Shown here: in pieces, positions 35,827 through 44,918 of the stretch
Layout of the letters: each line of letters starts with the position of its first letter
How positions within the stretch are numbered: the stretch's first letter is position 1
Assembly (NCBI GenBank): GCA_903887775.1
Contig: CAISRB010000024.1
Location: forward strand, 1-64,000
Source of the DNA: an uncultured Bacteroidales bacterium
GTDB lineage: Bacteria > Bacteroidota > Bacteroidia > Bacteroidales > FEN-979
Length of the DNA stretch: 64,000 nucleotides
Reading direction: 5' to 3'
Position numbers and translations under genes: made by a program
The notes under the pieces: model-generated
The model's input: only the letters and a program-made list of their open reading frames with translations
Databases searched by the model: none
Told to the model about the DNA's origin: nothing

Positions 35827-36064
35827 GAGTCAATAATTTGTTTTTAATGGTTACATCAAATACCCCTATTGTCTTTCCCGGTTTGCAATAACGCTGTTAA
35901 CCCGGGTATTTCTTATAAATTCTGTTTAAGATCAGGCTGCAAATTTAAGGAATTTTTTCTCAGAACTTATCCACAAAGATGTGAAGTGTGACAGTAAATG
36001 AAGTAATTTTAAATCCAGCATTAAAACATTTGGCATTCAGGGCTTAACGCCGGCCTTGATAAAT

Positions 36065-36868
36065 ATGGATAAAAGTATTATCACCCGGGAATTGCAGATA
36101 CTGCTCGAAGCAATCAACGAACAGTTTGAGATCATCAGGGAATATGAGGATTTTATACCTCAGATCGAATTTGACATGATCATGGAGAATGTTCGTAAAC
36201 TTTACGAAACCTTTCACCGTCTTCAACGTTTGAATGATCCCCTGCTTTTCGTGGAAAAAAAGATTTCGGTTCCGCAGGACATTAAAAAATCAATATCCGC
36301 TCCCCCAACTTTTAAACCTGTAAAATTGCCCGGCATGCAGCAGGAAGCCGTCCCGGAGATAAAGTCAGAACCTGTTAAAATGCCTGAACCGGAACATTTC
36401 TTCGAATCTCTTCCTGAGTCAGAACCTCAGCCATTACCGGTTACATCGACGAAGCAGCCGGTAATCAACGGGCCCATTATTCATCCGCCAATTCCGATGA
36501 GGCCTTTGGTTAAAAAGGAAGCCCAGTCGAAGCGTCATGCTGAAACCGCAGAACTCGAGCTTTTCTCCAGGGAGGAACCCGTGTTTAATATCAAACTGAA
36601 GGAAGCAAGAGAGAAAAGCCTGGGCCCCAAGGTTTCGAGGCATGAAAGTTTTAAAGCGGCAATCGGTATCAACGATAAATTCATGTTCATCAACGAGCTC
36701 TTCGACGGGAACCTTCGTGAATATAATGAAAGTGTAGAAACACTCAGCGGTTTTAAAACATTACCCCAGGCTCAGGAATACCTTGATCTTTTAAGGCGAA
36801 GGAATAGCTGGAACTCGGCATCAAATTCCTTTAAAAGGATAAAAGAACTGGTAGAAAAACGCTTCTGA
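36065..36868 (+). CDS. Conserved hypothetical protein with Pro-rich linker
   Basis: 267 residues from ATG 36065; the TTG at 36056 is less likely. Cytoplasmic, with no signal or membrane segment. The N-terminal helical part has LLEAINEQFEIIREYEDFIPQIEFD. The middle (about 90-175) is Pro/Glu-rich and probably disordered. The C-terminal helical domain contains SFKAAIGINDKFMFINELFDGNLREYNE, a phrase I recognise as recurring in Bacteroidota hypotheticals, followed by EYLDLLRRRNSW. No function can be assigned. It stands alone between divergent and convergent neighbours. Confidence 0.75.
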   Translation: MDKSIITRELQILLEAINEQFEIIREYEDFIPQIEFDMIMENVRKLYETFHRLQRLNDPLLFVEKKISVPQDIKKSISAPPTFKPVKLPGMQQEAVPEIKSEPVKMPEPEHFFESLPESEPQPLPVTSTKQPVINGPIIHPPIPMRPLVKKEAQSKRHAETAELELFSREEPVFNIKLKEAREKSLGPKVSRHESFKAAIGINDKFMFINELFDGNLREYNESVETLSGFKTLPQAQEYLDLLRRRNSWNSASNSFKRIKELVEKRF

Positions 36869-36880
36869 ATTATCAATCCT

Positions 36881-37510
36881 TTATTTCTTTGCCACTGCAT
36901 TGATCAGGCCATTGGTTTGCCAGTCGGCATAGATTTTCTGGGCAAGCTGCAATGCCGATTGATCCACGTATTGAGGGTCGGTTACAGTAATATCGGCAGT
37001 CCAGATGGCACCATCGCTCTTTTTAATATTGTATAATACCGATTTGATGTTTACTGTCGAAGTAGTACTCCAGTATCCGCCCGAATATACTCCTCCACCG
37101 TAAAATCCGCCGCCCCAGCCCCAGCCGCCACCCCAGCCGCCGTAATACGTTGCAGGGACATAGTTGGCTTCTTTGTCGGTACCGGTATATTTGAATATAA
37201 GAACCGCATCGGCACCAAGACTGTCGATCTTGGCTTTAACCTGTTCTACAGTATATGACTTCGATGGGTTCAGAAATTCCAGGGAACCGAGGCTTTTCAG
37301 TCCTTGCTGGGAAAAATAGGCGCACATCGACTGCTCAAAAGGTTTCACATATTCCAGCTTTGAAAACATGGGAATAACAACAACCTTCGAAATCTGTGAA
37401 TGATCGTCGGGGTTTTTCCAGCTTGTAAGTGTAATGGGCGAACTGCAGGAAAGCAATAGCATCAGTGCAATTATTCCAAGGATGCCGGCAGGTAATGTAA
37501 ATTTTTTCAT
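36881..37510 (-). CDS. Lipoprotein with Gly/Trp/Tyr-rich loop (DUF4136-like layout)
   Basis: 209 residues. The signal ends in MLLLSCSSP (acylated Cys22). A beta/alpha region follows (SKVVVIPMFSKLEYVKPFEQSM, GADAVLIFKYTG), then a low-complexity stretch YYGGWGGGWGWGGGFYGG, then SVLYNIKKSDGAIWTADITV and a final helix. The layout resembles small DUF4136-type envelope lipoproteins, but the match is loose. Role unknown. It converges with the preceding gene with 12 bp between stops. Confidence 0.65.
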   Translation of the reverse strand: MKKFTLPAGILGIIALMLLLSCSSPITLTSWKNPDDHSQISKVVVIPMFSKLEYVKPFEQSMCAYFSQQGLKSLGSLEFLNPSKSYTVEQVKAKIDSLGADAVLIFKYTGTDKEANYVPATYYGGWGGGWGWGGGFYGGGVYSGGYWSTTSTVNIKSVLYNIKKSDGAIWTADITVTDPQYVDQSALQLAQKIYADWQTNGLINAVAKK

Positions 37511-37536
37511 ACTAAATGGTTTTTAGAATAATTAAA

Positions 37537-37917
37537 TTAATCTTTATAAAAAGTATATAAGGCACCGAAGTAATATTCATCCCAGCCATTTGTAAAGTCT
37601 TTATATTCCTTGTCGGGGATGTTGGTATGTCTAAGCTCGGCGGAAGTCCCATCTCCTTCGGGATGCAGAATAATGGTGACAATTGATTCTTCGGGTTGTC
37701 CGTCGAAATACCATTGCTGGACTATTTTTTTGTCTTCTTCGAATTCGATGTTTCTTCCAACGATGCTGCCATCCCAGAGTGAAAACTCAGAACCTGCCTG
37801 GGTTGACATGACTGCGGGATCACCTGTCCACAGCTGAAGAGTGACCGGGTTGGTCAGGGCTGTATATACGTCATGAGGCGGGGCGGGGATATGGTAATAT
37901 TTCTTGAATTCTTTCAT
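37537..37917 (-). CDS. SRPBCC/AHSA1-like START-fold protein
   Basis: 126 residues, complete: begins FKKYYHIPAPPHDVYTALTNP and continues LQLWTGDPAVMST, SLWDGSIVGRNIEF, KKIVQQWYF, and ends with a C-terminal helix (GWDEYYFGALYTFYKD). This is the AHSA1 (activator of Hsp90 ATPase)-related ligand-binding fold. The ligand is unknown. It lies 26 bp upstream of the Gly-rich lipoprotein gene and may be co-transcribed. Confidence 0.85.
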   Translation of the reverse strand: MKEFKKYYHIPAPPHDVYTALTNPVTLQLWTGDPAVMSTQAGSEFSLWDGSIVGRNIEFEEDKKIVQQWYFDGQPEESIVTIILHPEGDGTSAELRHTNIPDKEYKDFTNGWDEYYFGALYTFYKD

Positions 37918-38028
37918 GTTTCTCCTGCTTAAACGGTCGGGCAGTTTTTCCTTTACTTCAAAGGTAATAAAATGTTTTCACTTTTATTCATCACCACTTC
38001 GCTTACAAAAGAATGAACCTGGAAGTTT

Positions 38029-40551
38029 CTATTTTACCTGCAGCTTCGTTTTAATCCTTATGTCAGCCGACGAACTGCCAGCCATTATCTCAAAATTACC
38101 CGGTTCCACTTTCCATTTCTTCCCTGTAACGTCGTAATAGGCAAATGAACGGGAATTGAGGTGCATCGTCACCTCTTTCTCCTGCCCCGGTTCAAGGGTG
38201 ACCCTCGCGAATCCTTTAAGTTCTTTCACCGGACGGGGCAAATGACTATGATCATCAGCCACATATAGCTGGACTACTTCAGCGCCTGCAACCTTTCCTG
38301 TGTTTTTCACCTTGACGGTGACCTTATATGTATCGTTTATCTCCTTATCCACATGAAGTCCTGAATAGAAAAATGAAGTGTAAGATAAGCCGAATCCAAA
38401 CGGGAAAGTTGGAACAAGCTTATTTTTTTCGAGGTAGCGATATCCTACAAAAATTCCTTCTGCATAAGGAGCCTTCAGGCTTTTATCCATATAATTCTTG
38501 TAGGCAGGCGTTTGATCATATCCGCTTATGAACGAAAATGGAAGTTTGGCTGATGGATTGTACTTTCCAAACAGGATTTCGGCAATCGCATTTCCACCTT
38601 CCTGGCCTGGGAAGAAAGCTTCGAGCAATACAGGAACTTTGCTCAGCCAGCTTTTCGTAATTACCGGCGTACCAGTGTTTAAGACCACGATAGTGCGAGG
38701 GTTGGCGGCGGTAACGGCTTTGATCAGTTCGTCCTGGTTTCCGGGCAGATTGAGTCCGCCCACACGGTCATAACCTTCACTCTCAAAAGCATCTGAAGTT
38801 CCGGCAAAGACAATTGCTGCATCAGCGCTTCGCGCGGCTTCAACTGCTTTTGCAATCATATCGTTCTGAATCTTTCTGGCAGGCAGGTCCCAGCCCAGAA
38901 TAAGTACAGCGTTGCCACCATTTTCATAATATTCAACTCTAATGCTGTAAGATTTACCTGCAACCAGGTCGATTTTCGCTGAATCGACAGTTGCGCCGTG
39001 ATCGCTCCAGTTTTCGATCAGGTTCTTACCATCAATGAAAACTCTTACCCCGTCATCACTGGCCGCGTAGAACGTATAGGTTCGGGTTAAAGGCGGCGTA
39101 ATAAAACCGCTCCATCGCACAGAATAATTATCTTTTCCTATTCCTTCAGCGGGAGGATCATCCTCCCAGTTGAAATACAGGATTGAATCAAGGCGTGTAA
39201 GTGCAGGCTGACCCTCAAGCCTGGTGTTGTTGAAAAATTCTGCTTTCAGCCCGTTGCCTTTCAAATCAGGCGGCTGAAGGAATTGTTCATGCACAGGCAA
39301 TATGGGGGTTGACTGTAATTCATCGCCCTGGGAAAATATAATCTCAACACTGTTTCCCAGGAGTTTTTGAATACCCTCCAGGGGTGAAATACGGTAAACC
39401 GGGTTCACATGCGAACTGCCGCCTCCACCCACACGGGCAACTGCTGCATTGGGACCGATGAGAGCAATTTTTTTCAGCTTGTTCTGATTAAGAGGAAGAA
39501 TGTTCCCGTCGTTTTTCAATAATACAATACTTTCCTTAGCGATCGCAAGAGCAAGTTTTTTGTGAGCATCAGCTGTGAGAACAGTGGTATCGGAGACAAA
39601 AGTCCTATCAAATAAACCGGCCATGAATTTTACCCACAGAATACGACTTACCTTATCGTTGATCGTTGCTTCGGAGACTTTGCCTTCCTGAACAGCTTGT
39701 TTCAGGTTTTTGAGAGAGAATACATCTCCGAGCGGCATTTCCAGATCAAGTCCATTGTTCGCTGCATTCACCGTTGAATGGGTCGAACCCCAGTCTGAAA
39801 CCACGAGTCCTTTAAAACCCCAGTCATTTTTCAGAATATCGGTAAGTAATACCTTGTTTTCACTGCACCACCATCCGTTAACCTTATTATATGCCGACAT
39901 CACAGTGTATACACCGGCTTCATTAACGGCGGCTTCAAAGGCTGGCAGGTAAATCTCCCGCATGGTACGTTCATCGGCCAGAACATTTATCTCGGTACGC
40001 TGCCATTCCTGGTTGTTGAGGGCATAATGCTTTACGCTGGCAATCACATCATGAGATTGAAGGGCTTTGATATAACTCACAGCGATACGGGAAGAGAGCC
40101 ATGGGTCTTCCCCATAACTTTCAAAATTGCGCCCGCCCGCGGGAAAGCGGTGAATGTTCACGCATGGCCCCAGTAAAAAATCCCGGCCGTGGGCATGGGT
40201 CTCTTCAGCCAGAGCATCTCCAAACCTCGCTACCAGACTGGTGTCCCAGGTTGCAGCTATAGCAGCCCCACAGGGAAAAGATGTCGACTTATACCATCTC
40301 ACACCCAGAGGGCCGTCGCTCATCCTGAAGGCCGGGATCCCCAGCCTCGTATTTTCCCTGGTGTCAAAACCAAGGTCTCCTGTTCCGGAGAGCTGGTCAA
40401 TCTTTTCCTCAAGGCTCATTCTGCCTAGCAGATCCCTGACCCTTGCATCAACCGTTGCTTTCGGGTTTTTGTATTCCTGAGAAAAAACAGCTTGGGTTAA
40501 CAGTATCAATATTGCAACCACAAACAAAACAGCTATTCTTTTGTTCAGCAT
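38029..40551 (-). CDS. GH3 beta-glucosidase with PA14 insert
   Basis: 840 residues from the ATG at 40551; the TTG at 40563 precedes a normal signal peptide (KRIAVLFVVAILILLTQAVFS). Domain order: GH3 N-domain (about 30-330) with nucleophile Asp253 in VVSDWGS; GH3 C-domain interrupted by a PA14 module (about 420-560, AEFFNNTRLEGQP ... YTFYAASDDGVRVFIDGK); C-domain remainder with FESEGYDRVGGLNLP, containing the likely acid/base Glu; fibronectin-III-like end. PA14-containing GH3 enzymes release glucose from beta-glucan oligomers. Last gene of the polysaccharide locus. Confidence 0.93.
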   Translation of the reverse strand: MLNKRIAVLFVVAILILLTQAVFSQEYKNPKATVDARVRDLLGRMSLEEKIDQLSGTGDLGFDTRENTRLGIPAFRMSDGPLGVRWYKSTSFPCGAAIAATWDTSLVARFGDALAEETHAHGRDFLLGPCVNIHRFPAGGRNFESYGEDPWLSSRIAVSYIKALQSHDVIASVKHYALNNQEWQRTEINVLADERTMREIYLPAFEAAVNEAGVYTVMSAYNKVNGWWCSENKVLLTDILKNDWGFKGLVVSDWGSTHSTVNAANNGLDLEMPLGDVFSLKNLKQAVQEGKVSEATINDKVSRILWVKFMAGLFDRTFVSDTTVLTADAHKKLALAIAKESIVLLKNDGNILPLNQNKLKKIALIGPNAAVARVGGGGSSHVNPVYRISPLEGIQKLLGNSVEIIFSQGDELQSTPILPVHEQFLQPPDLKGNGLKAEFFNNTRLEGQPALTRLDSILYFNWEDDPPAEGIGKDNYSVRWSGFITPPLTRTYTFYAASDDGVRVFIDGKNLIENWSDHGATVDSAKIDLVAGKSYSIRVEYYENGGNAVLILGWDLPARKIQNDMIAKAVEAARSADAAIVFAGTSDAFESEGYDRVGGLNLPGNQDELIKAVTAANPRTIVVLNTGTPVITKSWLSKVPVLLEAFFPGQEGGNAIAEILFGKYNPSAKLPFSFISGYDQTPAYKNYMDKSLKAPYAEGIFVGYRYLEKNKLVPTFPFGFGLSYTSFFYSGLHVDKEINDTYKVTVKVKNTGKVAGAEVVQLYVADDHSHLPRPVKELKGFARVTLEPGQEKEVTMHLNSRSFAYYDVTGKKWKVEPGNFEIMAGSSSADIRIKTKLQVK

Positions 40552-40575
40552 TTTTACCTCCAATTTAAGGATTAA

Positions 40576-42036
40576 TTATTCAATGATAAGCGTTTGAATT
40601 GAATGCGGCAAACTGGTTGTTTCAGCAGCCTGCCCGGAAATCCATAAGCGATATGAGATTTTTTCGTTACTCTGGTTCATCACAATGACCACTATTTTCC
40701 CGTTTGTGTTCATGAAGGCTGTTGAAAGCAATTGTCCGCGGCTGACCGAACTGATGATTCGCATGGCGCCCGGGCGGATGAACTTTGAAAAATGGCCGAT
40801 ATAATAAAATGAATTCAGGTAGTATAATTCCCCTGTTTTTGTATTGGCATGAAGAGGAGCAAAACACAGGTTGCCAACATGATTGGGACCGCCTGTTTCA
40901 TCGAGCAAAATATTCCAGTCGGTCCATCCGACGGTCCCGTTGTTGAAATCGTTGATCATAGAACGTCCGTATACCTCTCCCCACTTCCATTCATCCATTC
41001 TGCTGAAATTGAAACTTTCTGCACAACCTTCGGTAAAGATCAGATGAGTATTGGGATATGCCTCGTATACCCTTCGCACATTATCAAACAATTTACCACC
41101 CCCGGTCCAGTCCTCATACCAGTGAAATCCAATCCCCCAGACATATTTTGCTGCATCAGGATCGTTCAGAATGGTGCTTGCACGCTGGTATATCAGGTCA
41201 CGGTTGTGATCCCAGGCAATAAGTTTTTTCTCACTTAATCCGGCCTTTTGCAATGCGGGCCCAAGAAAGTTCTTTATAAAATCCCTTTCCTCTTCAGCAG
41301 TATAGATACATGATTCCCAGGTTTGTTTGGCCATAGGTTCATTTTGAACACTGATTCCCCAGATAGGAATACCCTCGGCCTGGTATGCATTGATAAACTT
41401 TACAAAATAATTCGCCCAGCTCTGATAATATGCCGGTTTAAGCTTCCCTCCATGCAAAATATCGTTATTGTCCTTCATCCATGCCGGCGGGCTCCAGGGG
41501 CTCGCAAACAGGGTAAATTGTCCTCCTGCAGCAGCAATGGCCTGCCTGATGAAAGGAATCCGGAACTCCTTGTCGTGGGCAACACTGAACGATGTCAATG
41601 CAGCGTCATTTTCATTTGCATAGGTATAACTGCTGCTCGAAAAATCACAGCTATGAATATTAGTCCGGCCCAATGTATATCCAATCCCTTTTTCAGGGTC
41701 AAAATACTTCTGCAGAATTTCCTGCTGCTTTTCTTTGGGCAGTTTTGCAAAAGTCTCCGCTGAGGCATCCGTTAAGGCGCCACCTATCCCGATTATCGTT
41801 TGGAATGTCCTGCCGGGATCCACGAACACGCAAGGCTGTGTTTCGAGAGGCTGGCCAAAATCGGCCAGTGTCAGTGTCCCGGTAAGGGATATCCTGAGTT
41901 TTGTATTTTCAGCTGTCGTATATACACTAACCTTTTTCACAGCATTTGAACCGGGGACAACAGCTGCATTAACAGCAAACGAGGTACCGGCGAATAACAG
42001 AATTAATGAACCTGATAAAAATAATAAATTTTTCAT
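40576..42036 (-). CDS. GH30-family glycosidase (beta-1,6-glucanase-like), secreted
   Basis: 486 residues with signal peptide LFLSGSLILLFAGTSFAVNA. GH30 core: IGIGGALTDASAETF, FASPWSPPAWMKDN, acid/base Glu233 in SVQNEPM, nucleophile Glu336 in IFTEGCAES. The C-terminal beta-sandwich is typical (HFSKFIRPGAMRI ... IVVIVMNQS). GH30 members include endo-beta-1,6-glucanases and glucosylceramidases; the neighbouring GH16, GH3 and second GH30 favour beta-1,6-glucan. It lies 18 bp after the GH5 gene. Confidence 0.9.
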   Translation of the reverse strand: MKNLLFLSGSLILLFAGTSFAVNAAVVPGSNAVKKVSVYTTAENTKLRISLTGTLTLADFGQPLETQPCVFVDPGRTFQTIIGIGGALTDASAETFAKLPKEKQQEILQKYFDPEKGIGYTLGRTNIHSCDFSSSSYTYANENDAALTSFSVAHDKEFRIPFIRQAIAAAGGQFTLFASPWSPPAWMKDNNDILHGGKLKPAYYQSWANYFVKFINAYQAEGIPIWGISVQNEPMAKQTWESCIYTAEEERDFIKNFLGPALQKAGLSEKKLIAWDHNRDLIYQRASTILNDPDAAKYVWGIGFHWYEDWTGGGKLFDNVRRVYEAYPNTHLIFTEGCAESFNFSRMDEWKWGEVYGRSMINDFNNGTVGWTDWNILLDETGGPNHVGNLCFAPLHANTKTGELYYLNSFYYIGHFSKFIRPGAMRIISSVSRGQLLSTAFMNTNGKIVVIVMNQSNEKISYRLWISGQAAETTSLPHSIQTLIIE

Positions 42037-42053
42037 ACAAAGCAGATTATGTT

Positions 42054-44807
42054 TTACTGGATGATGAGTTTAGAGCGGTGTATCGTTCCTGATATCTCCA
42101 GCTCCAGGAAATAAAATCCTTTCGGAAGATCTCCCACATAAATTTGTTGAGACTCCTGGGCCGGTGATAATTCCATTTCTTTAATCAGTAAACCATTCAG
42201 GTTGCGAACAATGAGTAATTTTTTCAGACCCCTGGAGTTTGGACTTTCAATTGTTAATTCATCCCTCACAGGGTTAGGGAAGATGTTGATCTCCTGACCA
42301 CTGATCACTGGTGTACCCTGACTTTTATCTGTGAATTTATACCAGTTCATATTGAATTCTGGTTTTAAGATCCTGACCCGTAATTTACTGTGACCTTCAG
42401 TCAGCGACAGTTCTGCATTTACGCTGCTCCACGTTTGCCATCCCCCGGTAACGGGAATATTGACAGTACCTGAGTTAAGCACATCGCCATTATCATTTAA
42501 CTGCTGAATCTGGATGGTACCAGCGTCACTGAGACAGGCAATTCGCACTTCCACATTATATTTTCCCGATTTCGAAACCATAATACGATAGTCGAGATAA
42601 TCTCCGGCATTAGTATAACCAACATCTTGTCCGCCCCCCGCATCTGTGGTCGTTTCGAGCTGCAAGCCCTGGTTAAAACTAAATGCCTCGGCTTCAATTT
42701 TTCCTGGTATCTGCAGATAGGCCGGTAAGTTGATTTTGACCGGGAGCTTGCTGAAGTTTTCGAGTAATGTGTTATCTGTGGCCCTGACATGACCATCCTG
42801 ATAGTTAAGCTCGACAGTATCACCGGCAAAAATCTGCTGGCCAAGGTTCAGAATAATCTGAGCAGAATTCTGACTGTTAATTGCCAGGCTGATTATATTG
42901 ACTGTTTTTCCGTTCATGGAGCAGCTGAACCCGTCAGCCTTCACAGTAGAATCGACGAGAGTTTTATTGAAACTGATACAAATACTTTCACTCTGCCGGT
43001 ATGTTTCTGCTGAAACAGGTTTCAATGGGACATCAGAGGTTTTCCCACTGATTGAAAATTGAAGGAACCCCAGATTAATGCCGCCTTTTTCAAAAATAAC
43101 TTTGAGTTTTTGCGTGCTCTTATAAAGAATGACATTATTAATTATGAAGTCTTTCCATGTTTGATATCCTCCGGAAGACGGAACAGGCAATTCTCCTGTA
43201 ATATCAACTTCGTCGGCTGTAAGTCTTATTATTGATCCGGAAAGGCCGGCATACCTGACCTGGACAGTATAGGCTGCGGTCGAATCTGTTTCAGCTGTAA
43301 ATTGCAGCCATTCGCTATCGGCAGTCCAGCCCACATCGTATCCATTTGCACCCGGATGAGTATCTGTTGTGACTTCAATATCCACGCCATCGTTTCTGTA
43401 ACTTCCGCCACTGTTCCAGGCTGTATATGTTCCTGTACTTACCTGATAGGTTGCGATATCGGTATCAAAGTAAGCTTTCCCATTTCTGCCCAGGTCATAA
43501 TCGGAAGCATGAACGATTCCCGGAATTACATGATGTGTGAAAACCCGGGTTGTTGAATCATACACTTGCCGGAACATCGCGTCAATTACATCCTTGCGGT
43601 AAATGCAATTTTCAGGTTTTGCGTTGGATGCTATCTGCATCAGGGTGTAGTATGCAAAACCCGCAGATGGCTTTGTTCCTCCACTGGTCCAGTAATCGAG
43701 CAAAGTCTGATATTCGGGAGTTTTCATTATCGTAAACGGGTTGACAACCGAATTGATCTTTTTAAGGGGCCACCAGGCCCAGCCTATATTATTTGTCTCA
43801 GCCAGGCGAATGGCATCGGTAAACCATGGGTTTGAATTTTCGCCGGATTCTCCCATCCAGAGCGGAACATTATACTGATTTCTGAGATTCAGCATGCCTT
43901 GAATGCTGTTCTGGTCGTTGTAAGACCAGTATTTATGAAAACTGATCACCGTATTATTATCCCATGCCGGTAAAATGCCGCTGTAATTGTTGCCCCAGCA
44001 GTTGCCTTCGATAATAATAATATGCCTGCTGTCGGCTTCCCTGATAGCACTGGTGATGCTTATGAGCAATTGCCGGAGGGGGGTATTTGATGTTTCAGAA
44101 CAACCATTCTGGTTGCCGCCTGCAGTAAAGCTCCAGTTGGGTTCGTTCAGCATATCATATCCTCCCACCCAGGGCTCATTGGCGTAACGTTCGGCCAGTT
44201 TTCTCCATAAGGCGATTGTTTTTTGCTTATTGGCTTCATTTTCCCAGAGGGATGATTTGGCGGGGTTTCCATCGCAGATTGCGTAATCCTTTCCCTGTCC
44301 TCCCGGGGCGGCATGCAAATCAAGAATGACATAGATATGCCGGGCTGTGCACCATTTTATCAAACTGTCGGTTAAATTAAAACCCTTGTCAAGCCATGTG
44401 TTTGCTCCGGCCACGGGTTCTTCTTCAACAGGCAGGGTAAAAAGGTTATAATGCATGGGCAACCTCACCGAATTGAATCCCCAGGAAGCCAGTGAATCAA
44501 TATCCCGTTTTGTACAATGGTTTGCATGCCAGGCATCATAAAAAGCTTCTGTATTGGCGGGCCCGATGAGGTCCTGGATCTTCGATTTAATCTGCCATTG
44601 AGCGCTGGCGAAAGCGCTCATTTCCATCATATAGGGTTCCTGAAGCATCCAGCCTCCAAGGCCCATGCCTCTCAGGATCACTTCATTTCCGCTTTCATTG
44701 ATTATTTTTTTCCCGCTTGTTTTCAGCCACTGGGCAGAGGCAGCAAGATTCATCAGAAGAATGACCGATGCAAAAAGTAATTTTATTGCCCGGGGTTTCA
44801 ATTTCAT
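42054..44807 (-). CDS. Multidomain GH5 glucanase with two CBM6-like modules and T9SS sorting domain
   Basis: 917 residues from ATG 44807. The longer ORF start at 44864 would run through a terminator hairpin; the later ATG gives the signal KLLFASVILLMNLAASAQ. GH5 domain (about 25-400): acid/base Glu222 (DMLNEPNW), nucleophile Glu320 (WMGESGEN). Two CBM6-like regions follow (TYTAWNSGGSYRNDGVDIEV ... and IEAEAFSFNQGLQLETTTDA ...), separated by a domain of about 90 residues. The type A sorting domain ends the protein (INIFPNPVRDELTIE ... GFYFLELEISG). The enzyme is probably displayed on the cell surface and cuts beta-glucan first. Confidence 0.9.
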   Translation of the reverse strand: MKLKPRAIKLLFASVILLMNLAASAQWLKTSGKKIINESGNEVILRGMGLGGWMLQEPYMMEMSAFASAQWQIKSKIQDLIGPANTEAFYDAWHANHCTKRDIDSLASWGFNSVRLPMHYNLFTLPVEEEPVAGANTWLDKGFNLTDSLIKWCTARHIYVILDLHAAPGGQGKDYAICDGNPAKSSLWENEANKQKTIALWRKLAERYANEPWVGGYDMLNEPNWSFTAGGNQNGCSETSNTPLRQLLISITSAIREADSRHIIIIEGNCWGNNYSGILPAWDNNTVISFHKYWSYNDQNSIQGMLNLRNQYNVPLWMGESGENSNPWFTDAIRLAETNNIGWAWWPLKKINSVVNPFTIMKTPEYQTLLDYWTSGGTKPSAGFAYYTLMQIASNAKPENCIYRKDVIDAMFRQVYDSTTRVFTHHVIPGIVHASDYDLGRNGKAYFDTDIATYQVSTGTYTAWNSGGSYRNDGVDIEVTTDTHPGANGYDVGWTADSEWLQFTAETDSTAAYTVQVRYAGLSGSIIRLTADEVDITGELPVPSSGGYQTWKDFIINNVILYKSTQKLKVIFEKGGINLGFLQFSISGKTSDVPLKPVSAETYRQSESICISFNKTLVDSTVKADGFSCSMNGKTVNIISLAINSQNSAQIILNLGQQIFAGDTVELNYQDGHVRATDNTLLENFSKLPVKINLPAYLQIPGKIEAEAFSFNQGLQLETTTDAGGGQDVGYTNAGDYLDYRIMVSKSGKYNVEVRIACLSDAGTIQIQQLNDNGDVLNSGTVNIPVTGGWQTWSSVNAELSLTEGHSKLRVRILKPEFNMNWYKFTDKSQGTPVISGQEINIFPNPVRDELTIESPNSRGLKKLLIVRNLNGLLIKEMELSPAQESQQIYVGDLPKGFYFLELEISGTIHRSKLIIQ

Positions 44808-44846
44808 ATCACCAGTATATTTCCGGAAGGTATTCTCCAAAGGTAC

Positions 44847-44880
44847 AAAAAAAACTGCCCTCATCGGATGATGAGGGCAG
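44847..44880 (-). terminator. Intrinsic terminator between susD-1 and the GH5 gene
   Basis: On the minus strand CTGCCCTCATC, a 4-nt loop, GATGAGGGCAG, then eight U. The 11-bp perfect stem lies about 40 bp after the susD stop. It would end most transcripts after susC-susD, leaving the three downstream enzyme genes at lower level or dependent on another promoter. Confidence 0.88.
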
Positions 44881-44918
44881 CAGAATAGATTAGTAATTAT
44901 TACCCGGTTTATCCGGGA

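Noticed and set aside
35967-35975. TTATCCACA, a perfect DnaA-box sequence
   Set aside because: Only one copy, with no cluster, no dnaA or dnaN and no skew information; not evidence for an origin.
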